DNA of 30,297 nt. Source: CAYOHG01 sp964465125. Lineage in GTDB: Bacteria > Planctomycetota > Phycisphaerae > UBA1845 > Fen-1342. Both the position numbers and the translations under genes were made by a program. Where the stretch lies: positions 1 through 30,297 of the forward strand of contig CAYXIO010000052.1 in NCBI GenBank assembly GCA_964465125.1. The letters are read 5' to 3'. The first letter of the stretch is position 1; each line of letters opens with the position of its first letter. Positions 15,236 through 22,996 of this stretch are shown here, piece by piece. A model generated the notes under the pieces. That model did no database searches. It saw only the letters and a list, made by a program, of their open reading frames with translations, and was not told where the DNA came from.

Positions 15236-16177
15236 CTACGGCAGTTTGACCCGCCAGCGCCGCAGCGCCATCAGGTAGGAGCCGTCCGAGCGGCGGATGA
15301 CGGCGGGGTCGAGCGCCGGGGCGACGACGCGCGTGCCCTCGTCGGGCGTGAATTCGCCGGTACGAAGATGGAGCACGCCGCTGAGGATGGCTCCGCCGCT
15401 GCGGCAGGTGTAGGTCCGCAGCGAGTCGCCGTCCAGCGCGATGCCGCCGGGCGTATTCCCGTCGATGGGCTTGATCGACTCGTCGAGCTTGAATTCGAGA
15501 CCGTCGGCCGAGCGCGCGACGCGCGTGTGGTCTCGGTGCGCGACCAGCATGATCCACTCGCTCCCGACTTTCAGAACTGCGGGGTCGCCGATGCGCGAAC
15601 CCTCGTATCGATAGCCCTCGTCGAGCACGAAGCGCACGCCGTCGCGGCTCGTAAAGCTGCCGATGGCGACTCGCGTGGGGTCGTCCTTGGGCGTGCGTGG
15701 CGGCACGTAAATGTCGCAATAGATCCTGAGCCGGCCGTCATCCAGCTTCACCACGGACGGGTTGTTGGGCACCACTTTCCGGCTGATCCCGTCGAAGAAG
15801 AGCGGCTCGGGCTCGCTCCAGAGCTTGCCGTTGTCGGTCGAGATGCACCGGCTGAGCTGGCCGTCCCCGGCACCGCGGACCTTCGTCCCGTCCATGAAGT
15901 AGAGGCACAGCGCGCCCTTCGGGCCGGCCGGGCAGTCAGCGTCCAGCTCGATCACGTCGGCGGAGCTGCATTTCACGAGCGTCGGCGTTTCCTGCTCCTG
16001 CCAGGTGAGTCCGTCGGTCGAGGTGGCGAGGAAGATCAGGTGCCCCGTGGCGAGATCACGCACCAATCCGCTCACCTTGTCCCTGCCGAAATCCTGGCGC
16101 GTTTGCGCGGCGGCGGTCGCAACGCCGAGAATGCCGACGATCAAGGAAGTCCGAGAAACCATGCGCATGAGCCCCAC
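15236..16177 (-). CDS. Secreted Asp-box (BNR) beta-propeller protein
   Basis: The 313-residue product begins with a hydrophobic signal peptide (VGLMRMVSRTSLIVGILGVATAAA, cleaved near AQ), so it is exported. Several Asp-box-like motifs recur: STDGLTWQEQE, STDNGKLWSEPEP, SRDGVRFVLDE and SADGLEFKLDE, the form S-x-D-G-x-x-W/F found on blades of sialidase-like and related propellers. This supports a five- or six-bladed glycan-related propeller, but the arginine triad or acidic catalytic residues of a true sialidase were not identified, so substrate and reaction are unknown. GTG 16177 was chosen because GGAGG lies seven bases upstream (16185-16189); ATG 16168 is an alternative. Upstream in-frame codons reach 16471 but overlap the divergent gene. 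Confidence 0.75.
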   Translation of the reverse strand: MGLMRMVSRTSLIVGILGVATAAAQTRQDFGRDKVSGLVRDLATGHLIFLATSTDGLTWQEQETPTLVKCSSADVIELDADCPAGPKGALCLYFMDGTKVRGAGDGQLSRCISTDNGKLWSEPEPLFFDGISRKVVPNNPSVVKLDDGRLRIYCDIYVPPRTPKDDPTRVAIGSFTSRDGVRFVLDEGYRYEGSRIGDPAVLKVGSEWIMLVAHRDHTRVARSADGLEFKLDESIKPIDGNTPGGIALDGDSLRTYTCRSGGAILSGVLHLRTGEFTPDEGTRVVAPALDPAVIRRSDGSYLMALRRWRVKLP

Positions 16178-16354
16178 GTACGCACCTCCGGGCGGAATCC
16201 ATCCGTCTCCCGTTACAGCGTATGAAGCGAAGCGGCCTTCGACAAGCCCATGCCCGCGACGACCGCCGCGGTTTGCAGACCGGGTTAGGATTCCTGGCCG
16301 GCGACGAGCGGGTCCGCGAACAAGGGCGGCTGCGATCGCGATTTCGGAGACGGC

Positions 16355-17146
16355 ATGAGCCCGCGAAATACAGAGCTGAACGATCGCGCGCGGATCGAGG
16401 CGTTCCTGCGGCGCGAGCCCGAATGGCAGCTCTATTGTCTGGGCGACCTCGACGATCGCTACTGGCCGCACACGCGCTGGCCGGCGATCGAGGCAGGGGG
16501 GCGCATCGAAGCGCTGACGCTGCTCTACACGCGCTTCGAGACGCCGGTGCTGATGGCCGTCGCACGCGAATCCGCGGACGTGCTCGCGGAACTGCTGCGC
16601 GGGCTGTCGGTGTCAAAGTGGCCGTTCCTCTACGCCCACCTCGCGCCGGGGTTGGAGCGTGCGCTGCTGGACCGCTACCGGCTCAATCCGCGCGGCGAGC
16701 ACCAGCGGATGATTCTGCGCGAACGCTCCGCCGCGCTAAGCGTCGATGCGCGCTCGGTCCGCGCGCTCGGGCCGGATGACGCGCTGGAACTTGGCGAGCT
16801 CTACCGCGCGTGCTTCCTCGACGAGTGGTTCCGGCCGGAGAACCTGAGCCGTTCCCTGCACGTCGGGCTGCACGTCGACGGCCGTCTCGCCGCCGCTGCC
16901 ATGCTGCACGTGTCGTCGCAGGCGTACGGTGTCGCGGCGATCGGCGGCGTGGCCACGCACCCCGGTTTTCGTAACCGCGGCCTCGCGCGCCGCGTGACGG
17001 CCGCGCTGGTGCAGCGGCTGCACGCCGATACGCCGCTGATCGGGCTGAACGTGCGCAGCGACAACGCCGCGGCGCAGCGCTGCTACGCGAGCATCGGCTT
17101 CGAGACGATCGGGCCCTATCACGAATTCGACGTCCAGGCCCGCTGA
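16355..17146 (+). CDS. GNAT-family N-acetyltransferase
   Basis: The 263-residue protein has a C-terminal GNAT fold: acetyl-CoA binding motif A is visible as GGVATHPGFRNRGLARRVTAALVQRL (about residues 196-221), followed by LNVRSDNAAAQRCYASIGFE, the usual motif B that ends with the conserved Y-x-x-x-G-F. The N-terminal half (about 1-130, beginning NDRARIEAFLRREPEWQLYCLGDLDD) has a second, degenerate GNAT-like domain as in double-GNAT proteins. The acceptor is unknown. GGAGACGGC precedes ATG 16355. It is divergent from the Asp-box gene with a 177-nt shared region. Confidence 0.85.
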   Translation: MSPRNTELNDRARIEAFLRREPEWQLYCLGDLDDRYWPHTRWPAIEAGGRIEALTLLYTRFETPVLMAVARESADVLAELLRGLSVSKWPFLYAHLAPGLERALLDRYRLNPRGEHQRMILRERSAALSVDARSVRALGPDDALELGELYRACFLDEWFRPENLSRSLHVGLHVDGRLAAAAMLHVSSQAYGVAAIGGVATHPGFRNRGLARRVTAALVQRLHADTPLIGLNVRSDNAAAQRCYASIGFETIGPYHEFDVQAR

Positions 17147-17175
17147 CGCCCGGCTGCGGCCTATGAAAACCTGAC

Positions 17176-17181
17176 TATACT
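17176..17181 (+). promoter_or_regulatory. Possible -10 box (TATACT) of the YkgJ-type gene
   Basis: TATACT lies 30 bases before ATG 17212. A good -35 hexamer was not found at standard spacing. Confidence 0.4.
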
Positions 17182-17211
17182 GCCGGCACTCTGGGACCCA
17201 GGAGACCGCGA

Positions 17212-17751
17212 ATGCCGGGCATTCTCTGTGAACACTGCGTCGGCTATTGCTGCCGCTACATCGCTTTGCCGATCGACACGCCGACGGAGCGCAGCGACTT
17301 CGACGACATCCGCTGGTACCTGCTGCACCAGGGCGTCAGCGTGTTCATCGAGGACGGCGAGTGGTACATCAACATCGAGACGACCTGCCGGCATCTCCAG
17401 CCCGACCATCGCTGCGGCATCTACGCGACCCGCCCGAAGATCTGCCGCGACTACACGACCGAGAACTGCGACTATCACTCCGGCGACTACGGCTGGGAGC
17501 ATCACTTCAGCCGGCCCGAGCACCTCGATGAGTACGTGCGGCTGCACTTCGTGCCCAAGCGCGGAAAGCGCCGCGGTGCGAAAGGGGGGCGCGGCCACGG
17601 CAAGCCCGGAAGGCCGCACCTCAAGGCCCATTTAGCACCGAAGCTGCACCGCAGCCGCAAGGGGCACGACTACGCCGCCAGCACGACCGATTCGCGCGGC
17701 GTGCCGCTGCCGGTGTTTCCCTTCACCCGGCTGCAAGACACGCGCGGGTAG
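17212..17751 (+). CDS. YkgJ-family cysteine cluster protein
   Basis: The 179-residue protein contains the pattern of the YkgJ (UPF0153) zinc/iron-chelating family: C6, C9, C13 and C14 (LCEHCVGYCCR), then C59, C68, C78 and C86 (TTCRHLQPDHRCGIYATRPKICRDYTTENC). The family is proposed to bind a metal or Fe-S cluster; the exact reaction is unknown. After residue about 110 there is a tail rich in K, R, H and G (KRGKRRGAKGGRGHGKPGRPHLKAH), which could bind nucleic acid. ATG 17212 follows CAGGAGACC. It stands alone between the acetyltransferase and hisS. Confidence 0.85.
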   Translation: MPGILCEHCVGYCCRYIALPIDTPTERSDFDDIRWYLLHQGVSVFIEDGEWYINIETTCRHLQPDHRCGIYATRPKICRDYTTENCDYHSGDYGWEHHFSRPEHLDEYVRLHFVPKRGKRRGAKGGRGHGKPGRPHLKAHLAPKLHRSRKGHDYAASTTDSRGVPLPVFPFTRLQDTRG

Positions 17752-17849
17752 CCGGAGGGAGCGGCGGCGCGGCCGGTGAACCGCTCGGCGAGGCCGCACT
17801 GTCGCTTGCCCCGCACACCGCGCGGTGCACGCAGGCCGCCGCCTTCCGC

Positions 17850-17855
17850 TACGAT
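17850..17855 (+). promoter_or_regulatory. Possible -10 box (TACGAT) of hisS
   Basis: TACGAT ends eight bases before ATG 17864, implying a transcript that begins almost at the start codon. No Shine-Dalgarno lies before the gene. A 12-bp perfect palindrome (CACCGCGCGGTG, 17816-17827) covers the -35 zone. Confidence 0.35.
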
Positions 17856-17863
17856 GTGCCGCC

Positions 17864-19165
17864 ATGAAGATTCAGCGACCGCCGGGCATGCGCGATTTCT
17901 ATCCGGAGGACATGCGCGTCCAGAACTGGCTGTTTGACCACTGGCGCGCGGTCTCGCGGAGCTTCGGCTTTCAGGAGTTCGACGGGCCGATCTTCGAGTT
18001 CCTTGATCTGTACCGGATCAAGAGCGGCGACGAGATTCTCAAGCAGGGCTTCCAGGTCAGCCGGCCGGACGAGCCCGACGCACGCTTCGCCATCCGCCCG
18101 GAGATGACTCCGACCCTGGCCCGCATGGTCGCGGCGCGGGCCAACGCGCTGCCGCGGCCGGCCAAGTGGTTCTGCATCCCGCGCATGTGCCGCGGCGAGC
18201 GCCAGCAGCGCGGCCGGCTGCGCGAATTCTTCCAGTGGAATCTCGACGTCGTCGGGGTTGAGCCGCCGCTGGCCGACGCCGAGATCATCGCCGCCGTCGC
18301 CGAGCTGTTCCGCCGCATGGGAATCACGGCGGACGACGCCGTCATTCGCATCAGCCATCGGCCGCTGATGGCCGTGCTGCTCGAAAATCTAGGAATTCCG
18401 GCAGGGGCGATGGAAGAGGCGTTCCGGCTGATCGACAAGCGCGATCCGGACGAGCCCGGCGCGTTCGCGCAGGCCTGGACGCCCAGCTTCGGCGCGCCCG
18501 TCCCGGCGGAGCGGATCGACGAGCTGCTCGCGACCGGCACGCTGGATGGCTGTCTGGAGCAGGCTCAGCGCGCGGGCGAAGCCGGCGCGGCGATCGCCGC
18601 CGAGCTGCGCTCGCTGTGGAGCATGCTGACCAGCTTCGGCGTCGCGGATTACTGCCAGTTCGATCTCACCGTCGTGCGCGGTTTGGCGTACTACACCGGC
18701 ATGGTCTTCGAGGCCCATCCGCGCCGTGGGTCGATCAAGGCGCTTTGCGGCGGCGGCCGCTATGACCATCTGATCGCGCTGTTCGGGGGGCCGTCGGTTC
18801 CCGCGGTCGGCATGGGCATGGGAGACGCCCGGGTGCTCGACCTGCTGGCCGAACTGGGCCGGATGCCGACGCTGGACGACCGGCTCGACGCGTTCGTGAT
18901 CGATGCCGACGAGTCGCTGTTTCCGGCGGCCCTGGGAATCGCGAACCGGCTGCGCGCCGCGGGTCTGGCCGTGGATTTCTCGTATCGTCGGCAGGCGCTC
19001 GGCAAGCAGCTCAAGCAGGCTTCCAGCCGCAACGCGCGTTTCGCGGTGATTGTCGGCGGCGAGCTGGCGGAATCCGGCGAGGTGACGCTCAAAGACCTGT
19101 CGAGCGGCGAGCAGCGTCGGCTTCGGTCGGAGGGGCTCGCGGAGGCATTGAGGCCGAGCGTCTGA
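17864..19165 (+). CDS. hisS: Histidine-tRNA ligase
   Basis: HisRS charges tRNA-His with histidine. The 433-residue protein, the normal length, opens IQRPPGMRDFYPEDM (motif 1 region), has motif 2 as RMCRGERQQRGRLREFFQWNLDVVG (about residues 107-131) and the histidine-binding motif VVRGLAYYTGMVFE, plus GGGRYDHLIALFGG (motif 3 region) with VGMGMGDAR. A C-terminal anticodon-binding domain follows (DAFVIDADESLFPAALGIANRLRAAGLAVDF...). The full domain set argues against HisZ. ATG 17864 begins MKIQRPPGM, the family start, and lacks a Shine-Dalgarno. Confidence 0.97.
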   Translation: MKIQRPPGMRDFYPEDMRVQNWLFDHWRAVSRSFGFQEFDGPIFEFLDLYRIKSGDEILKQGFQVSRPDEPDARFAIRPEMTPTLARMVAARANALPRPAKWFCIPRMCRGERQQRGRLREFFQWNLDVVGVEPPLADAEIIAAVAELFRRMGITADDAVIRISHRPLMAVLLENLGIPAGAMEEAFRLIDKRDPDEPGAFAQAWTPSFGAPVPAERIDELLATGTLDGCLEQAQRAGEAGAAIAAELRSLWSMLTSFGVADYCQFDLTVVRGLAYYTGMVFEAHPRRGSIKALCGGGRYDHLIALFGGPSVPAVGMGMGDARVLDLLAELGRMPTLDDRLDAFVIDADESLFPAALGIANRLRAAGLAVDFSYRRQALGKQLKQASSRNARFAVIVGGELAESGEVTLKDLSSGEQRRLRSEGLAEALRPSV

Positions 19166-19176
19166 CTGGAGCGGGT

Positions 19177-19198
19177 GGTGGGCGACGTGAGACCCACC
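19177..19198 (+). terminator. Weak hairpin after hisS
   Basis: GGTGGG (19177-19182) and CCCACC (19193-19198) can pair with a 10-nt loop just after the hisS stop. No T-run follows, so a factor-independent terminator is doubtful. The rest of the 157-nt convergent gap shows nothing clear. Confidence 0.3.
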
Positions 19199-19322
19199 CT
19201 GCTCGAATCTGACTGCTAAAGTCTGATAAGAAAGATTATGTTGCGTCTATCAGCCTACGCTCACGACGCGGACAACTCGGCCCGCGTTCCGGCGTCGGCC
19301 TTCAGCCTTGGGCCCTTGATTC

Positions 19323-19832
19323 TCAGCCTTGCGCTGCGGCCGCCGGCGTGATGCCGCGCAGAACTGCTCCCAGAACGAAGATGATGGCGAACAGGACCGC
19401 CAGGTACTTCAACCAGAACCCGGCTCCCTCACGGTAGGCCTCGCCCTTCTTGCCCGGCAACGCGAGCACGGTGGCACCGTGAAACGCGAGCAACGCCGCC
19501 AGGAACTTCAGCCCGAACAGTCCGTGGTACAGGCCGGCGTTCGAGGCACCTTGGAATTCGGGCATCTTGTAGACGACGAAGTTGATCAGCCCGGTGACGA
19601 GCAGGATCGAGATGACGCTGAAGACGATGAGCCGCCAGCGCGCCACGACGCTCTCGCGGATGGGAAGTCGCGTTTCCGGAGCGAGGCCGCCCAGGGTCGG
19701 ATGCAACGCCGCCATCTGGAACACCACCCCGCCCGCTGCCAACGCCGCGGAGCCCGTGTGCAGTACGCGCAGCACGACGCCGGAAACGTCCAGGGACGGT
19801 GCAGATGCGGCCAGGGCGACGATTGAGTCCAT
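19323..19832 (-). CDS. Four-helix integral membrane protein, unknown
   Basis: The 169-residue product has four predicted membrane helices, beginning near VLRVLHTGSAALAAGGVVFQMAAL, RLIVFSVISILLVTGLINFVVY, LFGLKFLAALLAFHGATVLAL and FWLKYLAVLFAIIFVLGAVLRGITP. Conserved-looking histidines in helices 1 and 3 (H26 and those in YHGLFGLKFLAALLAFHG) recall small haem- or copper-related membrane proteins such as CopD-like families, but this is only a resemblance. It stands alone on the minus strand between hisS and the repeat cluster. Function unknown. Confidence 0.7.
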   Translation of the reverse strand: MDSIVALAASAPSLDVSGVVLRVLHTGSAALAAGGVVFQMAALHPTLGGLAPETRLPIRESVVARWRLIVFSVISILLVTGLINFVVYKMPEFQGASNAGLYHGLFGLKFLAALLAFHGATVLALPGKKGEAYREGAGFWLKYLAVLFAIIFVLGAVLRGITPAAAAQG

Positions 19833-19893
19833 GCCAGGCTCCTTAGCCGTTTGGGCTCGGAATTATAGAAGAACTCCGGCGCGCTGTGGCAGC

Positions 19894-20007
19894 GGTTTTC
19901 AACTCATGAATCTGTGGCACCCGTTTTTCAACCGGTGGGTGCGGGTAGCACGGGTTGAAAACCAGTGCTACTCGACAGCGCAGAGAGTCACCGGTTGAAA
20001 ACCGGTG
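19894..20007. repeat. Cluster of four inverted GGTTTTCAACC-type repeats
   Basis: An 11-nt unit occurs as GGTTTTCAAC (19894-19903) and GTTTTTCAACC (19923-19933), then in reverse as GGTTGAAAACC (19953-19963 and 19993-20003). The last copy lies in a hairpin with eight paired bases, CACCGGTT-GAA-AACCGGTG (19989-20007). Short GTGGCAC/GTGCTAC-type ends recur beside the units. The cluster fills much of the gap between the minus-strand membrane gene and pdxJ, like a REP-type intergenic element. Confidence 0.75.
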
Positions 20008-20081
20008 GCACAAGGAAATGCTGTTAAGGAAATGCGGTTCATGGCGCGGTAGGATACGCGGCGAACAAGGAGCGCGGCGAC

Positions 20082-20903
20082 ATGTTGCGACTGGGTGTGA
20101 ACATCGATCACGTAGCCACGGTTCGGCAGGCGCGCCGAACGGACGAGCCCGATCCAGTCTGGGCGGCGGCCGAGGCTGAGCTGGGCGGCGCCGACGGCAT
20201 TACGTTTCATCTGCGCGAGGACCGCCGGCACATCAACGACCGCGACGCGGTGCTGCTGCGCCAGACCGTCGCGACGCGCCTGAACCTGGAGATGTCGACG
20301 GTCGCCGAGATCGTCAAGATCGCCCTGCGACTCAAGCCGCACCAGTGCACGCTGGTTCCCGAGCGGCGCGAGGAGTTGACGACTGAAGGCGGCCTCGACG
20401 TCGTCAAATGGCGGCGGAAGGTCGGCCCGGTTGTTCGACGGCTGCGTTCCGTCGGCATCGAGACAAGCGCGTTCATCGAGCCCGATCGCGAGCAGATCAT
20501 CGCGGCGGCACAGATCGGATTCGACGCGGTGGAGCTTTGCACCGCGGCCTACGCCGAGGCCCGAAGCGACGCGTCGCGCCGCAAGGCGCTCCAGGCGCTG
20601 ACGCTGGGCGTCGAGCTCGGGCTGGAGCAGGACCTGACCGTGCACGCCGGGCACGGCCTGACGTATCGCAACGTGGCAGCGGTGGCGATGATCCCCGGCT
20701 TCAGCGAATTCAACATCGGGCACAGCATCGTGTCGCGAGCCGTGTTCGTCGGGCTGCGCGAGGCGGTGCGCGAGATGCGCTGCATCATGAACGAGTCGAA
20801 GGATCGCGCGCTCAAATACATCACGCAGGACATGCTGGTATCGTTCGATGACGACGGCTCCCCCTCTCACGGCGATCATCAACGCGCGGCTGCTCGACGC
20901 TGA
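20082..20903 (+). CDS. pdxJ: Pyridoxine 5'-phosphate synthase PdxJ
   Basis: PdxJ condenses 3-amino-2-oxopropyl phosphate with deoxyxylulose 5-phosphate to make pyridoxine phosphate, the last ring-forming step of the DXP-dependent vitamin B6 route. The 273-residue protein shows LGVNIDHVATVRQAR, HLREDRRHI, NLEMS, TLVPE, ELCTAAYA, HAGHGLTY (H191) and NIGHSIVSRAVFVGL. The family is usually about 240 residues; here there are roughly 30 extra C-terminal residues that run on into the next gene by 56 nt. ATG 20082 follows AAGGAG. Confidence 0.96.
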   Translation: MLRLGVNIDHVATVRQARRTDEPDPVWAAAEAELGGADGITFHLREDRRHINDRDAVLLRQTVATRLNLEMSTVAEIVKIALRLKPHQCTLVPERREELTTEGGLDVVKWRRKVGPVVRRLRSVGIETSAFIEPDREQIIAAAQIGFDAVELCTAAYAEARSDASRRKALQALTLGVELGLEQDLTVHAGHGLTYRNVAAVAMIPGFSEFNIGHSIVSRAVFVGLREAVREMRCIMNESKDRALKYITQDMLVSFDDDGSPSHGDHQRAAARR

Positions 20904-22113
20904 CGGCCTGCACACGGTCCGACTTCGCGACGGGCACGTGTCCGCGGTCGAGCCGCAGCCGGCTGCCGCCGCCTGCGCGCCGATCGAATACGGCACCTTC
21001 GACGCCAGCGGCGCACTGCTGGCTCCCGCGCTGGTCGATCCACACCTCCATCTCGACCTGGCCTATTCCCTCGATCTCGTGCCCGAAAACCGCTCGGGGA
21101 CGCTGCTTGAGGCGATCGCCCATTGGTCCGCCGCCAAGGCGAAGCTCGACGCCGAGGACGTGCGGAGCCGTGCGCTGCGCGCGATTCACGAGGAGGTTTC
21201 CTTCGGCACGGGGATGATCCGCAGCCACGTGGACGTGGCGTCCGCCGCGGGGATGCGCTTGTGCGAGGGCGTGCTCGCGGCGCGCGACGCGAGCGCCGCT
21301 CAGTGCGCCATCCAACTGGTCGCGTTTCCGCAGGACGGGCTGATCCGCGATCCGGGCGCGGCGGAACTGCTGCGCGACGCGCTGCGGGCGGGCGTCGACC
21401 TGGTCGGCGGCATTCCACACATCGAGCGCACCCTGGCCGACGGACTGCGGCACCTCGATCGGGTCTTCGAAATCGCGCAGGCGTTTGATGCCGACGTCGA
21501 CGTGCACATCGACGAGACCGACGACCCGGCCAGCCTGTACACCGAGCATCTCGCCGCGATGACCATCGAGCGCGGCTGGCAGGGCCGCGTGACGGCGTCG
21601 CACGTCTGCGCGCTCTCCAGCTACGCCGACATGCACGCGGCGCGAGTCATCGATCTGCTCGCGGAAGCGCGCGTCAATGTCGTCACGAATCCAGGCGTCA
21701 ACCTGCACTTGCAGGGGCGCTTCGACCGCTACCCGAAGCGGCGCGGGCTGACGCGCGTACGCGAGCTGCTGGCGCGCGGCGTCCCGTGTGCGGCGGGCCA
21801 GGACTGCATCCGCGACCCGTTCTACCCGCACGGAAACGGCTGCATGCTCGAACAGGCGTTTCTGCTCTCGCACGCGGACCATCTCAGCCAGCCCGCCCAG
21901 CTTTGCCAGGCGTTCGAGATGATCTGCGGGATGGCGGCGCGCGTGACGCAGGGCGCGCGAAGGCGCGCTCAGGCACAAGAACAGACCCTCGGTATTGTCG
22001 CGGCGGGTGCGCCGGCGCACCTGGCCCTGTTCGAGCCGGCCAATGTCGCCGAGCTGATCCGCCTGCGGCCGCGCCCGCGCGCGGTGCTGCACGCCGGCCG
22101 GCGGGTGGTTTGA
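20848..22113 (+). CDS. CodA-type cytosine/pyrimidine deaminase-like amidohydrolase
   Basis: This 421-residue amidohydrolase closely follows Escherichia coli cytosine deaminase CodA: PHLHLD (H66, H68), Q162 in VAFPQDG, GIPHIE, HIDETDD (H220, E223), TASHVCALSSY (H252) and VNLHLQGRFDRYPKRRGLTRVRELL. The metal aspartate D319 is kept, but the residue after it is C320 (GQDCIRDPF) where CodA has an aspartate (GHDDVFDPW), and the preceding histidine is Q. That second aspartate contacts the base in CodA, so the substrate may not be cytosine. ATG 20848 lies inside the pdxJ 3' end (56-nt overlap), which suggests coupling. No ribosome site is clear. Confidence 0.88.
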   Translation: MTTAPPLTAIINARLLDADGLHTVRLRDGHVSAVEPQPAAAACAPIEYGTFDASGALLAPALVDPHLHLDLAYSLDLVPENRSGTLLEAIAHWSAAKAKLDAEDVRSRALRAIHEEVSFGTGMIRSHVDVASAAGMRLCEGVLAARDASAAQCAIQLVAFPQDGLIRDPGAAELLRDALRAGVDLVGGIPHIERTLADGLRHLDRVFEIAQAFDADVDVHIDETDDPASLYTEHLAAMTIERGWQGRVTASHVCALSSYADMHAARVIDLLAEARVNVVTNPGVNLHLQGRFDRYPKRRGLTRVRELLARGVPCAAGQDCIRDPFYPHGNGCMLEQAFLLSHADHLSQPAQLCQAFEMICGMAARVTQGARRRAQAQEQTLGIVAAGAPAHLALFEPANVAELIRLRPRPRAVLHAGRRVV

Positions 22114-22150
22114 ACCCCCTGCGGACTGCCGAGCGCAAGCCCTCCGCGCG

Positions 22151-22156
22151 TACAAT
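22151..22156 (+). promoter_or_regulatory. Possible -10 box (TACAAT) of lpxA operon
   Basis: TACAAT lies 27 bases before the lpxA ATG. No clear -35 hexamer was found 16-18 bases upstream. Confidence 0.35.
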
Positions 22157-22183
22157 GGGCGCGACTTCAGGAACGAGGCCAGC

Positions 22184-22996
22184 ATGCCGATTCATCCGAC
22201 CGCCGTCGTGGACAAGCACTGCGAAATCGACCCGAGCGCCGAGGTCGGGCCTTACGCGATCGTCGAGCCTCGAGTGACGATCGGCCCGGGCTGCCGGCTC
22301 TTCGCGCATGCCTACGTTTCCACGGGAACGACGCTCGGCGCCAACGTGCAGGTGCACCCGTTCGCCGTGGTCGGCCACCATCCACAGGACCTCGCCTGGT
22401 CAAACACGCCCAGCTACACGCAGGTCGGCGACGACACGGTCGTTCGTGAGCATGTCACCATTCACCGAGGCACCAAGCCCGAGTCCGCCACCGTCGTCGG
22501 CAGGCGCTGCTTCATCATGTCCACTGCCCATGTCGGCCACAACTGCGTGCTCGGAGACGACGTGAAGATGGCCAACGGAGTCCTGCTCGGCGGCTACGTC
22601 GAGATCGGAGACGGCAGTTTCATCAGTGGACACGCGATGGTTCACCAGTTCGTTCGAATCGGCGAGCTCGCGATCGTCAGCGGAGCGGAACGGGCGCGCT
22701 GCGACGTGCTGCCGTTCCTGATGTGCACCGGCGGCGGCGTCATCGGGCCCAATGTGATCGGGCTTCGCCGGGCCGGCTTCTCTCCCGAGGCGCGTGCCGA
22801 AGTCCGCTCGATCTACAAGCTGCTCTTTCGTTCGGGAATCGGCTTTCGCGACGCCGTCGCGCGCATGCCCGAACTCATTCGCACCGACGCCGGCCGCCGC
22901 ATGCTCGAATTCGCTTCGGCGCCGACCAAGCGCGGCTTCATGCGCTACAACCCGGTCCGCGCAGACGCCGCGGCCGCAGGCGAGCCCGACGAGTGA
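22184..22996 (+). CDS. lpxA: Acyl-ACP-UDP-N-acetylglucosamine O-acyltransferase LpxA
   Basis: LpxA adds the first acyl chain to UDP-GlcNAc in lipid A synthesis. The 270-residue protein has repeated hexapeptides of a left-handed beta helix (IHPTAVVDKHCEIDPSAEVGPYAIVEPRVTIGPGCRL), the catalytic histidine H119 in AHVGHNCVLGD, and MVHQFVRIGELAIVSGAE, then a C-terminal helical part (LRRAGFSPEARAEVRSIYKLLFRSG). It indicates an LPS-type outer membrane. It is not next to lpxD, lpxB or fabZ. ATG 22184 follows GGAACGAGG. Its stop overlaps the next gene by GTGA. Confidence 0.94.
   Translation: MPIHPTAVVDKHCEIDPSAEVGPYAIVEPRVTIGPGCRLFAHAYVSTGTTLGANVQVHPFAVVGHHPQDLAWSNTPSYTQVGDDTVVREHVTIHRGTKPESATVVGRRCFIMSTAHVGHNCVLGDDVKMANGVLLGGYVEIGDGSFISGHAMVHQFVRIGELAIVSGAERARCDVLPFLMCTGGGVIGPNVIGLRRAGFSPEARAEVRSIYKLLFRSGIGFRDAVARMPELIRTDAGRRMLEFASAPTKRGFMRYNPVRADAAAAGEPDE

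Noticed and set aside
14997..15719. A 240-codon minus-strand frame covering the end of paralog B and the Asp-box gene
   Set aside because: Conflicts with two better-supported genes and lacks recognisable features.
19177..19198. Factor-independent terminator after hisS
   Set aside because: Only a six-base-pair stem with no T-run; kept as a low-confidence hairpin, not a firm terminator.
20821..22185. A 454-codon minus-strand frame across the deaminase
   Set aside because: Antisense to an enzyme with all its catalytic motifs; no motif seen in the shadow.
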